This document shows positions 35,918 to 44,971 of a stretch of 64,000 nt of DNA, in pieces. Numbering within the stretch: the first letter of the stretch is position 1; the number at the start of each line of letters is the position of its first letter. The notes beneath the pieces are model-generated. The model worked only from the letters and a program-made list of their open reading frames with translations. It was not told where the DNA came from and ran no database searches. This stretch comes from CBDFLS01 sp965249185 (GTDB lineage: Bacteria; Chloroflexota; Dehalococcoidia; Lucifugimonadales; Australimonadaceae): positions 1,550,001-1,614,000 of the forward strand of contig CBDFLS010000002.1 of NCBI GenBank assembly GCA_965249185.1, written 5' to 3'. The position numbers and the translations under genes were made by a program.

Positions 35918-37681
35918 CCCACATTTCCCAGATCAGCCGCGTGGGTGCGTCGTAATCCGGTAAGAGTGCTGCCTATTTGAGCCGCCTACCTGGGCATTAT
36001 GGGCAGTGTGGGTGCTAGACTGGCCGAGCTAGCGGGTCTAGTTCTGGATACCGCAATCTCGCTGGAGGCACCCAATGGGTGAAAGCTCCGACACCCCTTT
36101 GAAGCTCCAATTCGACCGCAGAGTCCGCCTGGATTTTCGTGGCGCTACCATCACCTCGGACGCCGGACTCCTGGCATGCCGCGAGCTTGATGCCGCTCTG
36201 GGGCTCACAGAGACAGCCAACGATTATATCCATGAAAGCCGCACCGGCCGCAATGTGCAACACCCGCTGTTGCCCTTGCTCAGACAATCGGTGTATAGCC
36301 GTCTCGCTGGCTATGAGGACACCAACGACGCTGAACGGCTTGCCCAAGACCCGGCTATGCGTGTCATCGTCGGGTGGCAAGGTACTGATAAGCAGGCAGC
36401 CAGCACCAATACTATGAGCCGATTTGAGACTGAGGTGTTAACCGAAGAGGAAAACCTGGATGGGCTTGCGCGCCTGAATGTTGAGTGGGTGGACAGGGCC
36501 ATGGCCCAGACATCTCACCAGCGAGTTATCCTAGACATGGACAGCTCTGAAAGCCCGGTGCATGGGCAGCAAGAGGGAGTCGCCTACAACGGCCACTTCG
36601 AGTCCGTATGTTATCACCCGCTCTTCCTGTTCAACCATTTCGGAGATTGCGAGGGTGCAATGCTTCGCCCGGGCAACGTCCACAGCGCTGAGCGGTGGCG
36701 GGAGGTTCTGGAGCCCGTCGTGAAGCGATACCAGGAGAAAGGAGTCCGGCTGCTGTTCCGGGCCGATGCTGCCTTTGCCAAGCCCGAGGTGTACGAGTAC
36801 CTGGAGTCAAGGGACACTGGCTACGCTATGCGGCTTCCGGCCAACGAGGTATTACAAGGAAACATCCGGCACCTGCTGAAGCGGCCCGTGGGCAGGCCGC
36901 CTAAAGCCTGCCCTGAGCCTGTCGAAGGGAAGCCCGTAGTCCGGTATCACGACTTCGTTTACCAGGCCCAGAGCTGGGACATTCCCCGGCGTGTGGTCGC
37001 CAAGGTGGAGTGGCGCCAGGGTGAGCTATTCCCGAGGGTCGGGTTCGTCGTCACCAACCTCAACCTACCGCCGGCAGGCGTAACCCACTTCTACAACGGG
37101 CGGGGCACGGCCGAGCAGTGGATCAAGGAAGGTAAATACGCCCTGAACTGGACGCGGCTCTCGTGTCACAGGTTCGTTGCTAACCAGGTGAGGCTGTGGC
37201 TGTTTGTGCTGGCCTACAACCTGGGCAACTTCATGAGAAGGCTGACTTTGCCAGAGTCAGTGAAACACTGGTCACTGCGAAGCGTGCAGACCAAGCTCAT
37301 CAAGATGGGTGGACGTCTGGTGCGGCATGCCAGGAGGTTGGTGTTTCAGCTTGCTGAGGTGGCAGTGTCCCGGGAGGTATTCCGGCAAGTGTTGGAGCGT
37401 ATCGCCGGGCTCCATCCAGCACCAGGGTAGCGATTATCCTTGAGGTCATCAGAGGTGAAGAGAGGCAACCAAGGGCGAGGTGCGCGCCCGGAGGAGTTTG
37501 AAGGGAGTGCAAACGTGGTGAAAGCCACCTCCGCTGCCTGGGGCCGCTAACTCACCACGCCGAGAGATGGTTTTGTGCGCTTGATTGGATGGTTGACGGC
37601 ATCCGTGACTGATACTACGATGGCTCTCGTCGAGGATGGTGCGTTGCTTGGACCCAGGCAGCTTGATATGGGTAATTCCGG
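35918..37681 (+). mobile_element. IS1380-family element, copy C (1764 bp, complete)
   Basis: Complete IS1380 in the opposite orientation, inserted in copy B. The 5-base TTAAC is duplicated at 35913-35917 and 37682-37686. It has the same length and ends as copy A. One difference noticed is an aspartate-encoding GAG GAC (YEDTN) where copy A reads YGDTN. Confidence 0.95.
36075..37430 (+). CDS. IS1380-family transposase, intact (copy C)
   Basis: 451 residues, differing from the copy A protein at about residue 80 (E for G in AGYEDTND) and otherwise the same by eye. The catalytic regions VILDMDSSES and LLFRADAAFAKPE and the C-terminal Y-N-G-R-G-T-A-E-Q signature are intact. Near identity with copy A points to recent transposition. 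Confidence 0.95.
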   Translation: MGESSDTPLKLQFDRRVRLDFRGATITSDAGLLACRELDAALGLTETANDYIHESRTGRNVQHPLLPLLRQSVYSRLAGYEDTNDAERLAQDPAMRVIVGWQGTDKQAASTNTMSRFETEVLTEEENLDGLARLNVEWVDRAMAQTSHQRVILDMDSSESPVHGQQEGVAYNGHFESVCYHPLFLFNHFGDCEGAMLRPGNVHSAERWREVLEPVVKRYQEKGVRLLFRADAAFAKPEVYEYLESRDTGYAMRLPANEVLQGNIRHLLKRPVGRPPKACPEPVEGKPVVRYHDFVYQAQSWDIPRRVVAKVEWRQGELFPRVGFVVTNLNLPPAGVTHFYNGRGTAEQWIKEGKYALNWTRLSCHRFVANQVRLWLFVLAYNLGNFMRRLTLPESVKHWSLRSVQTKLIKMGGRLVRHARRLVFQLAEVAVSREVFRQVLERIAGLHPAPG

Positions 37682-37745
37682 TTAACACCTCAGTCTCAAA
37701 TCGGCTCATAGTGGGGTCGGATGGCAATAGTGGACACCAAACCTT

Positions 37746-38606
37746 TCAAGCTGCGAGTAATCCTGCATAGAATCTTTGTTGAAAGGCCGCAGGTGACAGG
37801 AATCCCAGCCTGGCCTGGCGGCGCTGCCTGTTATAGAAGATCTCGATATATTCTGTAATATCTCGAATTGCTTCCTGTCTACTTCGATAATGACGGTGAT
37901 GGACTAGCTCCTGCTTGAGTGTTCCCCAGAAGCTCTCCATCGGCGCATTATCAAAACAGTTCCCTTTCCCGCTCATGGATGATCTCAGGCCAGAGCGCTC
38001 CATAAGATTTCTGTACTCCTGGGAGCAATACTGAGAGCCCCGGTCAGAGTGATGCATCAGTCCCCTCGCGGGGCGTTTGGCTCTCAGCGCCCGGAATAGA
38101 GACTGACTAACCAGATTCCTGGTCATCCGCTCTCCCATGGCATAGCCCACGAGCTCTCCGGTGAACAGGTCCTTGTGGCCCGCCAGGTATAGCCAGCCTT
38201 CATCAGTCGGTATATAGGTGATGTCACTCACCCACACGGCGTTGGGCTGACTGACCTTGAACTGCTGGCCCAACAAGTTATCCGCAACTGGCAGTCTGTG
38301 CGCGGAGTTAGTGGTAGTCTTGAATCTCCTCTTCTGTTTACAGCGTATGCCGAGCTTTTGCCGGATCCGCTTGATCCGGCAAACACCCACCCGAACGCCA
38401 TGCTCCGCCAGATCGCGCTGTAACCGTTCCGGGCCATAGGTCTGTCTATTCCGCTGGTGGGCCGCCATTATCTCCAGCTCCAGCCGCACTTCCTCCTGTG
38501 CCCGCTTGGACAGCGGCCGGTCCACCCACGCATAGTAGCCGCTGGCCGATACATTCATAATCCGTCGCATCATCCGGACTGGATACTTGAGCCGCAACTC
38601 ATTCAT
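37746..38606 (-). CDS. IS3-family transposase OrfB (integrase core)
   Basis: 286 residues. An HTH_21-like region (YGPERLQRDLAEHGVRVGVCRIKRIR) precedes a DDE core: WVSDITYIPTDEG, LMHHSDRGSQYCS and the glutamate in NCFDNAPMESFWGTLKQEL. The start ATG at 38606 overlaps the orfA stop (ATGA). The usual product would be an OrfAB fusion made by -1 frameshifting; a run of seven A followed by G lies at 38657-38650 on the coding strand. Confidence 0.93.
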   Translation of the reverse strand: MNELRLKYPVRMMRRIMNVSASGYYAWVDRPLSKRAQEEVRLELEIMAAHQRNRQTYGPERLQRDLAEHGVRVGVCRIKRIRQKLGIRCKQKRRFKTTTNSAHRLPVADNLLGQQFKVSQPNAVWVSDITYIPTDEGWLYLAGHKDLFTGELVGYAMGERMTRNLVSQSLFRALRAKRPARGLMHHSDRGSQYCSQEYRNLMERSGLRSSMSGKGNCFDNAPMESFWGTLKQELVHHRHYRSRQEAIRDITEYIEIFYNRQRRQARLGFLSPAAFQQRFYAGLLAA

Positions 38607-38920
38607 CGCCGCGTACCGGGCAGCGACTCCTTGGCAAAGTACGCGGCCGCTTTTTTTAGTATGTCCCGCTCCATCTTCACTTCCGCCAGTTCCTTCTTAG
38701 TCCGGGCCAAATCCATCTCTACTTCAGTCAAGGGCCTGTACGTCTTGCCGACATCTCCCAGTTTGCCGGCCCTTTGTGCCTTCACCCAGTACCCTAACGT
38801 CGATGGCGCCAGGGACAACCGGCGGGCTGCCTCCGGCAATGATAGCCTCTCTTCCGTTACCAGCTTCACTGCTTCCTGGCGGAATTCCCTCGTGTATCTT
38901 CCTTGAGGGACACCTTTCAT
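38603..38920 (-). CDS. IS3-family OrfA (helix-turn-helix DNA-binding protein)
   Basis: 105 residues. It has the N-terminal helix-turn-helix typical of IS3 OrfA (YTREFRQEAVKLV, LSLPEAARRLSLAPSTLGYWVK) and a leucine-zipper-like coiled coil (LTEVEMDLARTKKELAEVKMERDILKKAAAYF). The A7G slip site lies within its last 20 codons and would allow fusion with OrfB. It recognises the element ends and helps form the transposase dimer. Confidence 0.92.
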   Translation of the reverse strand: MKGVPQGRYTREFRQEAVKLVTEERLSLPEAARRLSLAPSTLGYWVKAQRAGKLGDVGKTYRPLTEVEMDLARTKKELAEVKMERDILKKAAAYFAKESLPGTRR

Positions 38921-38978
38921 ACTGACACCTCCGTCGCTCTATCTTATCCGACTTTGGTGTCCGTTTTTCCCATCCTAT

Positions 38979-39322
38979 CTCATAGTATTGGTGCTGGCTG
39001 CCTGCTTATCAGTACCTTGCCACCCGACGATGACACGCATAGCCGGGTCTTGGGCAAGCCGTTCAGCGTCGTTGGTGTCCTCGTAGCCAGCGAGACGGCT
39101 ATACACCGATTGTCTGAGCAAGGGCAACAGCGGGTGTTGCACATTGCGGCCGGTGCGGCTTTCATGGATATAATCGTTGGCTGTCTCTGTGAGCCCCAGA
39201 GCGGCATCAAGCTCGCGGCATGCCAGGAGTCCGGCGTCCGAGGTGATGGTAGCGCCACGAAAATCCAGGCGGACTCTGCGGTCGAATTGGAGCTTCAAAG
39301 GGGTGTCGGAGCTTTCACCCAT
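38979..39322 (-). pseudogene. IS1380 transposase, N-terminal fragment (copy B)
   Basis: MGESSDTPLKLQFDRRV through TDKQAASTNTM, the first 114 or so residues of the transposase. It is cut by the IS3 element at CTCATAG. The C-terminal part lies at 34924-35917. Confidence 0.9.
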
Positions 39323-39479
39323 TGGGTGCCTCCAGCGAGATTGCGGTATCCAGAACTAGACCCGCTAGCTCGGCCAGTCTAGCACCCACACTGCCCATAA
39401 TGCCCAGGTAGGCGGCTCAAATAGGCAGCACTCTTACCGGATTACGACGCACCCACGCGGCTGATCTGGGAAATGTGGG

Positions 39480-40223
39480 CTGAAGACGACATTGCTTAGT
39501 GAAATAGGAAAACTCGGTACATATCATCTCGACATTATTGGACCTCCGGCTCGTGGACCCTTTGACAAGGCGGCCCCAAGCTCTACGGCCACCTACTCCG
39601 CACTGTGGAACCACAACGCCAGGCGGGAGACGCGAATGGTCTGCGAACCCGACTCGCAGTTGCTGGTCAGGTTGGGAATGGAAGACAAGGCAGCCGATGT
39701 TTGGGCTACCGCCGGCCGCTCTCACTTGAACCTTGACTTTACCTTCGGCTCCCAGGCTCTGGCTGTTGCATTCACCGATGCGGAGTCCATCGGCGGGAGG
39801 GTGTGGCCCAATGTCATCTTCTCGGACAAACAATACGACTACGCCTTTTCAGTGTGGGGCAACTCCACCCTGGGCCTGCTGTCGTACTGGTGGCACTCCA
39901 ACCGTCAGCAATCAAGCAAGGCGGGGATGACTATCCGCTCGGCGGGGTCTCTCCAGGTGCTGGACCTCCGTGCCCTCACGGATGAACAACTGCGTGCGGC
40001 GGAGGCCATTTTCAACGAGTTTCGGGACAAGGAGTTGAAGCCTGCCTACCTCGTGGACGCCGACGCCAACCGCGCCCTCTTGGACAAGCGTGTGGTCTGT
40101 AACCTTCTGGGCTTCGACGAGAACGTATACGTGGCTGTTCGCCACCTCGCGGCCAAGTGGTGCGCGGAGCCTTCCGTGCATGGCGGAAAGGCGCGCCCAA
40201 AGGCTGCTCAGCTTGTAATCTAA
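39480..40223 (+). pseudogene. C-terminal fragment of an N-6 DNA methylase-like (restriction-modification) protein
   Basis: The open frame begins directly at the IS1380 end with no start codon of its own (first ATG at 39492). About 247 residues. SLGLLSYWWHSNRQQSSKAGMTIRS and LDLRALTDEQLRAAEAIFNEFRDKELKPAYLVDADANRALLDKRV match the C-terminal part of large N-6 DNA methylase/type IIG-like proteins (their end has LLxxWWxSNxQQ and a closing LDxxALTxxQLxxAxxIFxxxxxKxLxP helix). The catalytic N-terminal part is missing from the window. It is probably a remnant of a defence gene truncated by the IS nest. Confidence 0.7.
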
Positions 40224-40327
40224 CCTCGGCTCCATACTGCCGAACCGCGAAGGGACGCGCCGTCCCTCACACTGACACTGCCATGTGACTGCTGCGCACA
40301 GCGTCCTTCCCTTGTTACGCTGACCGT

Positions 40328-42028
40328 ATGGCTCTTATCGACCGACAACTGCTCGATTCCCTCAGTCAGATGCCGTTCATCGACTCGGTCGAGTTGGGGC
40401 TGATCCTCGGCGAGCCACACTCAACCGTCCACCGCGCCCTGACCGGCCTGCTGGCCGACGGTATCGTAGGGAGGGTCAGCCACGGCACCGCTCACCTGCC
40501 GTCGAGCCAGAGGTACTACCTGACGGCTAAGGGCGTCAGCGAAGCCGCCGAGTTCCTTGGCTTCGAGACTCCCTCGGACTTCATGCGCGCCTATCCTATG
40601 TCCAGGGAGTGGCTGACGCTGCTCATCCGCAGGATGGACGCGGTGGCCACCGTCTACCGCCTCGCCTCCTCGATGTCGCCCGGCACAGGCGAACGCAGGT
40701 CTTACGTGGAGTTCCACCGCAGGGGCCGCTTCGATGCCACGGTCACGCTCCACGACGGCCGCAGCTTCGGCGTGGTGCGCCAGGGCCTGGCCCTGCGCAG
40801 GCGCTCCCTCTACGACCGGCTGCGGGCCATAGCGGAGTACGACTACGCCCGACGCCCCGACACTATCCTGATCCTAGTTCCGAGCATCTGGGAGCAGAGG
40901 CTTATGGGTAGGTTCTGCGAGCGCATCTATCTCAGGGACTCCTACATCGCCGTGGAGTCGAGGGGCGCGCTCGAACGGCAGGACCTTCGCCTCTGGCAAC
41001 AGACCACGGGGCTGTTCGGAAGCACGTACCACACCCTCAATCACGTCAGCTCCCAAGGCAGTCCCGGCGGAAGACGCTTCACCGAGTCGCCGGAGCGCAA
41101 ACGCGCCTCGATACCCCGTCCTGAGCGGATGGTGGAGGCTGCGCCGGCCTTCGGCATCACACCCTCGGAGAAGCGGACACTCGACCTCATCACCGACCAC
41201 CCGATGATCCCCCGTGAGCACCTGGCGACTTGGCTCGGCGTCTCCGAGGGACGAGTCAGCCAGATGATGCACAACCTCGGGAAAACCTGGGGCCTCATCG
41301 AGCGTCACGGCAAACGAGGCGACGTTCGCTACACCCTGTCCGCCGAGGGCATACGATACGTCACCCACCGGGACCGCGCCGAGCTGCCGACCACGCGGGG
41401 CATCTGGAGCACCGCCCGCACGGCCGACAAACAGGGCCGCAGGCGACACGTGGGCCACCGTATCGAGACGTGGGCGAGGCAGACGAAGCACGCCGATGGC
41501 ATCACGTGGTTCCTGTCACAGCTGATGGCAGAGACCCGGGAAGATTCATCGAGCGAACTCCAGTGGTCCGTTCCCACCGCCAGGTCCGACCGGGCATACA
41601 ACTGGGGAGATGCAGCCATCGCCCCCGACGCCGTGGGGCATCTGCTTGCAGGCGGTCTCCACGTGCCGTTCTATCTTGAGCACGAGCTGCGCGCCCGCCA
41701 CCCCAGGGGAGTCCTTGGCCGCCTGGATCCCTATGAGAGCTACTACTGGTCACCCGCACCAGAGGAAGACCAACCTCCGTTCCCCACCACGCTCTTTGTC
41801 GTGGACACCGAGGATGTCGAGGACACCTACGTGCGCACGGCGTCCCAGTTGGCCACCATGTCGCTGCCCATCCTCGTGTCGTGCATTCCAGTGCTGTCAC
41901 GCACAGGAATACTTGGAAAGTCCTGGCGTCCCCTCTGGGAGGCTGAGTCCCCCAGACTGGCGCTGTGCGGACTGCGGGCCTACCGATGGGACTCCCTCTA
42001 CCACCGGATGCGTCCTGTAGGAGGGTGA
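40328..42028 (+). CDS. Two-winged-helix protein resembling replication-relaxation proteins, copy 1
   Basis: 566 residues. An N-terminal winged helix (residues about 5-85: LLDSLSQMPFIDSVELGLILGEPHSTVHRALTGLL) is followed by a beta/alpha segment (about 130-190) with FHRRGRFDATVTLHDGRSFGVV and DTILILVPSIWEQRL. That segment resembles the decayed nuclease-like core of Replic_Relax proteins, with no clear catalytic acid/lysine set. A second winged helix lies at about 270-345 (IPREHLATWLGVSEGRVSQMMHNL) and a C-terminal domain ends in DSLYHRM. It is not an enzyme I can name. It would bind DNA; relatives occur in plasmids and integrative elements. Three related copies are at 45497, 56466 and 56786. 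Confidence 0.7.
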   Translation: MALIDRQLLDSLSQMPFIDSVELGLILGEPHSTVHRALTGLLADGIVGRVSHGTAHLPSSQRYYLTAKGVSEAAEFLGFETPSDFMRAYPMSREWLTLLIRRMDAVATVYRLASSMSPGTGERRSYVEFHRRGRFDATVTLHDGRSFGVVRQGLALRRRSLYDRLRAIAEYDYARRPDTILILVPSIWEQRLMGRFCERIYLRDSYIAVESRGALERQDLRLWQQTTGLFGSTYHTLNHVSSQGSPGGRRFTESPERKRASIPRPERMVEAAPAFGITPSEKRTLDLITDHPMIPREHLATWLGVSEGRVSQMMHNLGKTWGLIERHGKRGDVRYTLSAEGIRYVTHRDRAELPTTRGIWSTARTADKQGRRRHVGHRIETWARQTKHADGITWFLSQLMAETREDSSSELQWSVPTARSDRAYNWGDAAIAPDAVGHLLAGGLHVPFYLEHELRARHPRGVLGRLDPYESYYWSPAPEEDQPPFPTTLFVVDTEDVEDTYVRTASQLATMSLPILVSCIPVLSRTGILGKSWRPLWEAESPRLALCGLRAYRWDSLYHRMRPVGG

Positions 42029-42282
42029 CACGTAGATAGCGCTGATACACCGCTACCGCCCTCCATGCTGGTTGGGGGCTGCAAAGTTGGGTCGGCGGGG
42101 CGATTTTCAGGGTCCGCCGATGCTCATTTCACCCCTGTTTTAGCTACGAAAGGGGGTTGACGCATCGTATGACGTATCAAGGTCCAAAGTGGGACGCCAT
42201 GCTAAAATATGTGGCGGGTCCGAAGACACCTTGATTGCACGTTTGCACCCCTGACGTGTCAGCCTAAAGGGAGGAAGCAGCG
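42029..42282 (+). other. Conserved non-coding block after copy 1
   Basis: No gene. It shares a string of similar segments in the same order with 47195-47472: GGGGGCTGCAA, a CGGCGGGG-like run, CCCCTGTTTTAGCTA, a TGCTAAA A/T-rich spot, TTGCAC and GACGTGTCAGCC. In both cases it ends in a ribosome site and an ATG. It may hold a promoter, operator or replication-type site. Confidence 0.55.
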
Positions 42283-42324
42283 ATGGACGAGCCTGTCCGC
42301 TGGACCTTCACGACCTGCGATTGA
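42283..42324 (+). pseudogene. Relic start of the excisionase-like HTH gene
   Basis: GAGGAAGCAGCG then ATG, encoding MDEPVRW before the frame falls into dnaE2-like sequence and stops. The nucleotide sequence is nearly the same as the start of the gene at 48237 (MDEHVRW). It marks the same gene order as in the second module, here cut after about seven codons. Confidence 0.5.
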
Positions 42325-42762
42325 TGGCGCTGCTGCATGAGCTGGTGCCGACTCCACCGAATACGAACGGATAGTGGGTGAGTACCGGGGCATGGACATC
42401 TATCCCAGGGGCATGTGATGGAGTTCGTGCAGCCTGTGTTGACCCCAGACGTGCTGCCCGCCCCGATTGTGGAGGGGCCGGGGGATGGAGAGAGGGTCCT
42501 GGTGGCGGGATGGCCCGTGGCGCGTCAGCATCCCAGGGGTCAGGACGGGACGGTGTTCGTGACCATCGAGGACGAGACGGGGGATGTGCAGCTCATCCTC
42601 TGGCCAAGGGTGTTCGCCCGGTGCCGCAGGGTGCTGGGAAACCAGGTGATTCTGGCCAAGGGCAGAGTCTCCCGATGGGACGGCACCACCAACGTGATTG
42701 TGTCGGGCATGGAGCGCGTAGGTGCGAGGGTCTCGATGCCCGCCGCCCACGACTGGCACTAG
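42298..42762 (+). pseudogene. dnaE2: C-terminal relic of error-prone DNA polymerase III alpha (dnaE2-like)
   Basis: Three frames together give a DnaE2-like C-terminus. PLDLHDLRLMALLHELVPT is in one frame, EYERIVGEYRGMDIYPR in the next, and from about 42409 GHVMEFVQPVLTPD leads into an OB fold (RVLVAGWPVARQHP, TVFVTIEDETGDVQLILWP, LAKGRVSRWDGTTNVI). The last part forms an open frame from the ATG at 42418 to 42762. The breaks near 42345 and 42407 show decay. It could alternatively survive as a stand-alone OB-fold protein of about 114 residues. Confidence 0.7.
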
Positions 42763-42913
42763 ACAGGAAGGGAATTGGGGAAGTGCAACCGAGGTCTATA
42801 CGTGACGGAGAGGCCGCAAAAATGGGATAATTGAGAGGAAGGATGATAAGGAATCTGGGATTGATCGGTAAGAAGAAATATGCGGCGATATCAGCAGCGC
42901 CGAGCGTCGAAGG

Positions 42914-43177
42914 TTGACTGTCGAAGTGGATGGAGCACCAGGCGGCGTGGAACTGGCCTTCTGGTGGGAGCCGGAACCGGTGGTTCTGGCCCACATCATG
43001 CGAGACGGTGACTCGATCCTGGCTACGTCGATCGGCATCACACATGTACGGCTGCTCAGCCTACTCAAGACGATGGTAGTGCTCCAAAGGGACCCTGAAA
43101 CCCTAGCGGGACACCAGCAGGAATATGAGCAGTTCTACAGATGCAGGACAAGCCCCCAGCGCGGCACACCGTCCTAG
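42914..43177 (+). CDS. Short hypothetical protein
   Basis: 87 residues starting MTVEVDGAPGGVELAFWWEPEPVVLAH. Not recognised. It could be a small genuine gene or chance; it has no strong ribosome site. The rest of 42763-43262 shows no other gene. Confidence 0.3.
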   Translation: MTVEVDGAPGGVELAFWWEPEPVVLAHIMRDGDSILATSIGITHVRLLSLLKTMVVLQRDPETLAGHQQEYEQFYRCRTSPQRGTPS

Positions 43178-43262
43178 AACAATTCGAAGCGCATTGAGGT
43201 TCAGCTTGGCTCTGTAGGCCCTACTGGACAGTTTCCGTCAGTACCAGGACTCGATTGGCAAT

Positions 43263-44141
43263 ATGAGTATGAAGTACATCCGACAATCATGGATTCGTAG
43301 ATTAATCTCGCACTGGACGTTGCGGAGGTACCGAGGCCACATGTCCAGCATGTCCATGCTCTCCACTGGAGGCGGCATTCCCATCCGTCAGACGAAGCTG
43401 GCACCCGATGGTGTGGAGTTCTCCGAGGATGTGTCCGAGGCCAGGTGGGTGGAGGAGCGCCTCTCAGCTTTCGGGACGCTGCGTTCCTTGCTGCCCGAAG
43501 GGTTTGCGGCGTACGCCCGAATATTTCACCCTGCCTACCTGAATAGAGATGAGGAGAGGCCGGTACGGTGGTCTACGGTGGCCTCGTGGACGGGACGTAC
43601 TGTCCATCCGTTGATGCAGTTCGAACGTATCGCAGGTCTGAGTGAGGACCCTCACGACATGTACAAGAACCCGCCGTGGGGTTCTCTTCCGAAGCACGGG
43701 TCCATCCCGGAACGGGAATGCCGTACCCTGGTCGAGGTGCTCAGGAGCCTTACCTCGACTCCTGACAGTTGCCTCTTCTGCCTATGGGAAGGCTATGGAA
43801 ACATCGACACTCGCCTCTACAAGGCTAGCTCTCGTGTGAGAGCTCCGAGACGAGACTACCTGCTATTCCGCGGGCCTATCGATGCCATCTTGGCATTCAT
43901 TACAAGGGATGGGCCTTTCTGGGGGCACTCACCAAACATCTGGTGGCCGGAGGACAGGACCTGGTGCGTAGCAACCGACATTGACCTGTACGACACCTAT
44001 GTTGGTGGGAGCTTAGAGTGCATCGAGGCGATCATGAGCAACCCAGACCTGGAGGCGCTGCCTACAACCCTAGACGCCCGGCTGGACCTATTTGGAGACA
44101 CTATCAATGCGCCCGATATGGCCGGAGGCGGAGGCCAGTGA
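43263..44141 (+). CDS. Hypothetical protein of an actinobacterial-type conserved family
   Basis: 292 residues from the first ATG; an internal start around residue 27-32 would give a more typical N-terminus before IPIRQTKLAPDG. Notable segments are LLPEGFAAYARIFHPAY, RWSTVASWTGRTVHP, CLFCLWEGYGN, DYLLFRGPIDAI and FWGHSPNIWWPEDRTWCVATDIDLYDTYVGGS. These resemble an uncharacterised conserved family I recall mainly from actinobacteria. No catalytic motif is evident and the predicted protein is soluble. Function unknown. The next gene starts 48 bases downstream. Confidence 0.65.
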   Translation: MSMKYIRQSWIRRLISHWTLRRYRGHMSSMSMLSTGGGIPIRQTKLAPDGVEFSEDVSEARWVEERLSAFGTLRSLLPEGFAAYARIFHPAYLNRDEERPVRWSTVASWTGRTVHPLMQFERIAGLSEDPHDMYKNPPWGSLPKHGSIPERECRTLVEVLRSLTSTPDSCLFCLWEGYGNIDTRLYKASSRVRAPRRDYLLFRGPIDAILAFITRDGPFWGHSPNIWWPEDRTWCVATDIDLYDTYVGGSLECIEAIMSNPDLEALPTTLDARLDLFGDTINAPDMAGGGGQ

Positions 44142-44188
44142 GGGTGTGCGTTCGATTTTCGCTAACAGGGTACGCTGTTGATACTCGA

Positions 44189-44971
44189 ATGTGCATAGCA
44201 TACATCGCTACGGCCTGCCTCCTGGTTGGGCTGATGTCCGCATGTGCGTCACCCCAGACACCTAGCCCCACCGTAACGGCGCTCCCGACAGCAACGCCCT
44301 CACCGACGCCTGTTGGAGGCATAGACCCGAATGCAGCGCCAGCCACCAATCGCCGCGCGGCCACTACCCCCGCACGCCATCTCGCCGAGAGCTACGACGA
44401 AGGTGGAGTGGAGCGCGCATATTTTTTCGACCGGTATGTCATCGTGACCGGCACCGCTGTTCACGCGGACGCCTTAAAGGATCGCGGGCGGCAGGTAGTA
44501 GTGTTGGAAGGCACTTCGGGGACTAGGGTCTTGTGTGAGCGACCACGAGGTTTCATGCCTCGTGAGCTTTCGGAACCCCTGCCTTCAGGTGGACTGCCCG
44601 TGCTTGTGGCAGGTCGGGTAAGCGAGTCGCGATCCGGAGAGGATGTTGTGATTGTCGATTGCGCTGTGCTCAAGACAGGCAGGGAGGTGGTGCCCCGAAG
44701 TATTGCCAAGCTTCCTGCCATCACCAATGTCTTCCAGGGCTGGGGTTTGTTCTGGGCTTGGGTGTTGTTCGCAGGCCTCGGCTATCTGCTGGCCCTCCGG
44801 CGTTGGCGCGTGACATCGCCATGGCTGTTGACAGTTTTCGTCCTCTCCCACACTGGCGGGATGTCGGCCCTGTATGCGTTCCTCGGCAGCCTCGTGTTGC
44901 CGTACTATGAAGCGTCCGGCGCCGGTTCCCTGGCGGTCTGGCCGTTGATCCTGGCCCTCAACCCCATGTGA
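44189..44971 (+). CDS. Lipoprotein with OB-fold-like domain and C-terminal membrane helices
   Basis: 260 residues. The signal peptide ends in a lipobox (LVGLMSAC), then a proline/threonine-rich linker (ASPQTPSPTVTALPTATPSP). The next region (VERAYFFDRYVIVTGTAVHADALKDRGRQVVVLEG, VLVAGRV, VVIVDCAVL) looks like a tRNA_anti-like OB fold seen in some lipoproteins. Two or three hydrophobic helices close the protein (GLFWAWVLFAGLGYLLAL, PWLLTVFVLSHTGGMSALY). Its role is unknown. The start at 44189 is chosen to give a proper signal peptide. Confidence 0.6.
   Translation: MCIAYIATACLLVGLMSACASPQTPSPTVTALPTATPSPTPVGGIDPNAAPATNRRAATTPARHLAESYDEGGVERAYFFDRYVIVTGTAVHADALKDRGRQVVVLEGTSGTRVLCERPRGFMPRELSEPLPSGGLPVLVAGRVSESRSGEDVVIVDCAVLKTGREVVPRSIAKLPAITNVFQGWGLFWAWVLFAGLGYLLALRRWRVTSPWLLTVFVLSHTGGMSALYAFLGSLVLPYYEASGAGSLAVWPLILALNPM

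Larger units (their letters stand above)
37712..38978 (-). mobile_element. IS3-family insertion sequence (1267 bp)
   Basis: Inserted into copy B. The 7-base CTCATAG appears on both sides (37705-37711 and 38979-38985), although IS3 duplications are usually 3-5 bases, so the outer bases may be coincidental. The ends share GGATGG and GGACACCAAA as imperfect inverted repeats. It carries overlapping orfA and orfB. Confidence 0.92.
33573..39479 (-). mobile_element. IS1380-family element, copy B: tandem-repeated end, twice interrupted
   Basis: After removing inserts it is an IS1380 copy in the same orientation as copy A, from CCGGAATTACCC at 33573 to AAATGTGGG at 39479. Its transposase is cut by a complete IS1380 (35918-37681) and by an IS3-family element (37712-38978). 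The first 550 bases occur three times in tandem. The outermost flanks (TTTGAG on the left, CTGAAG on the right) show no target duplication. Confidence 0.93.
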
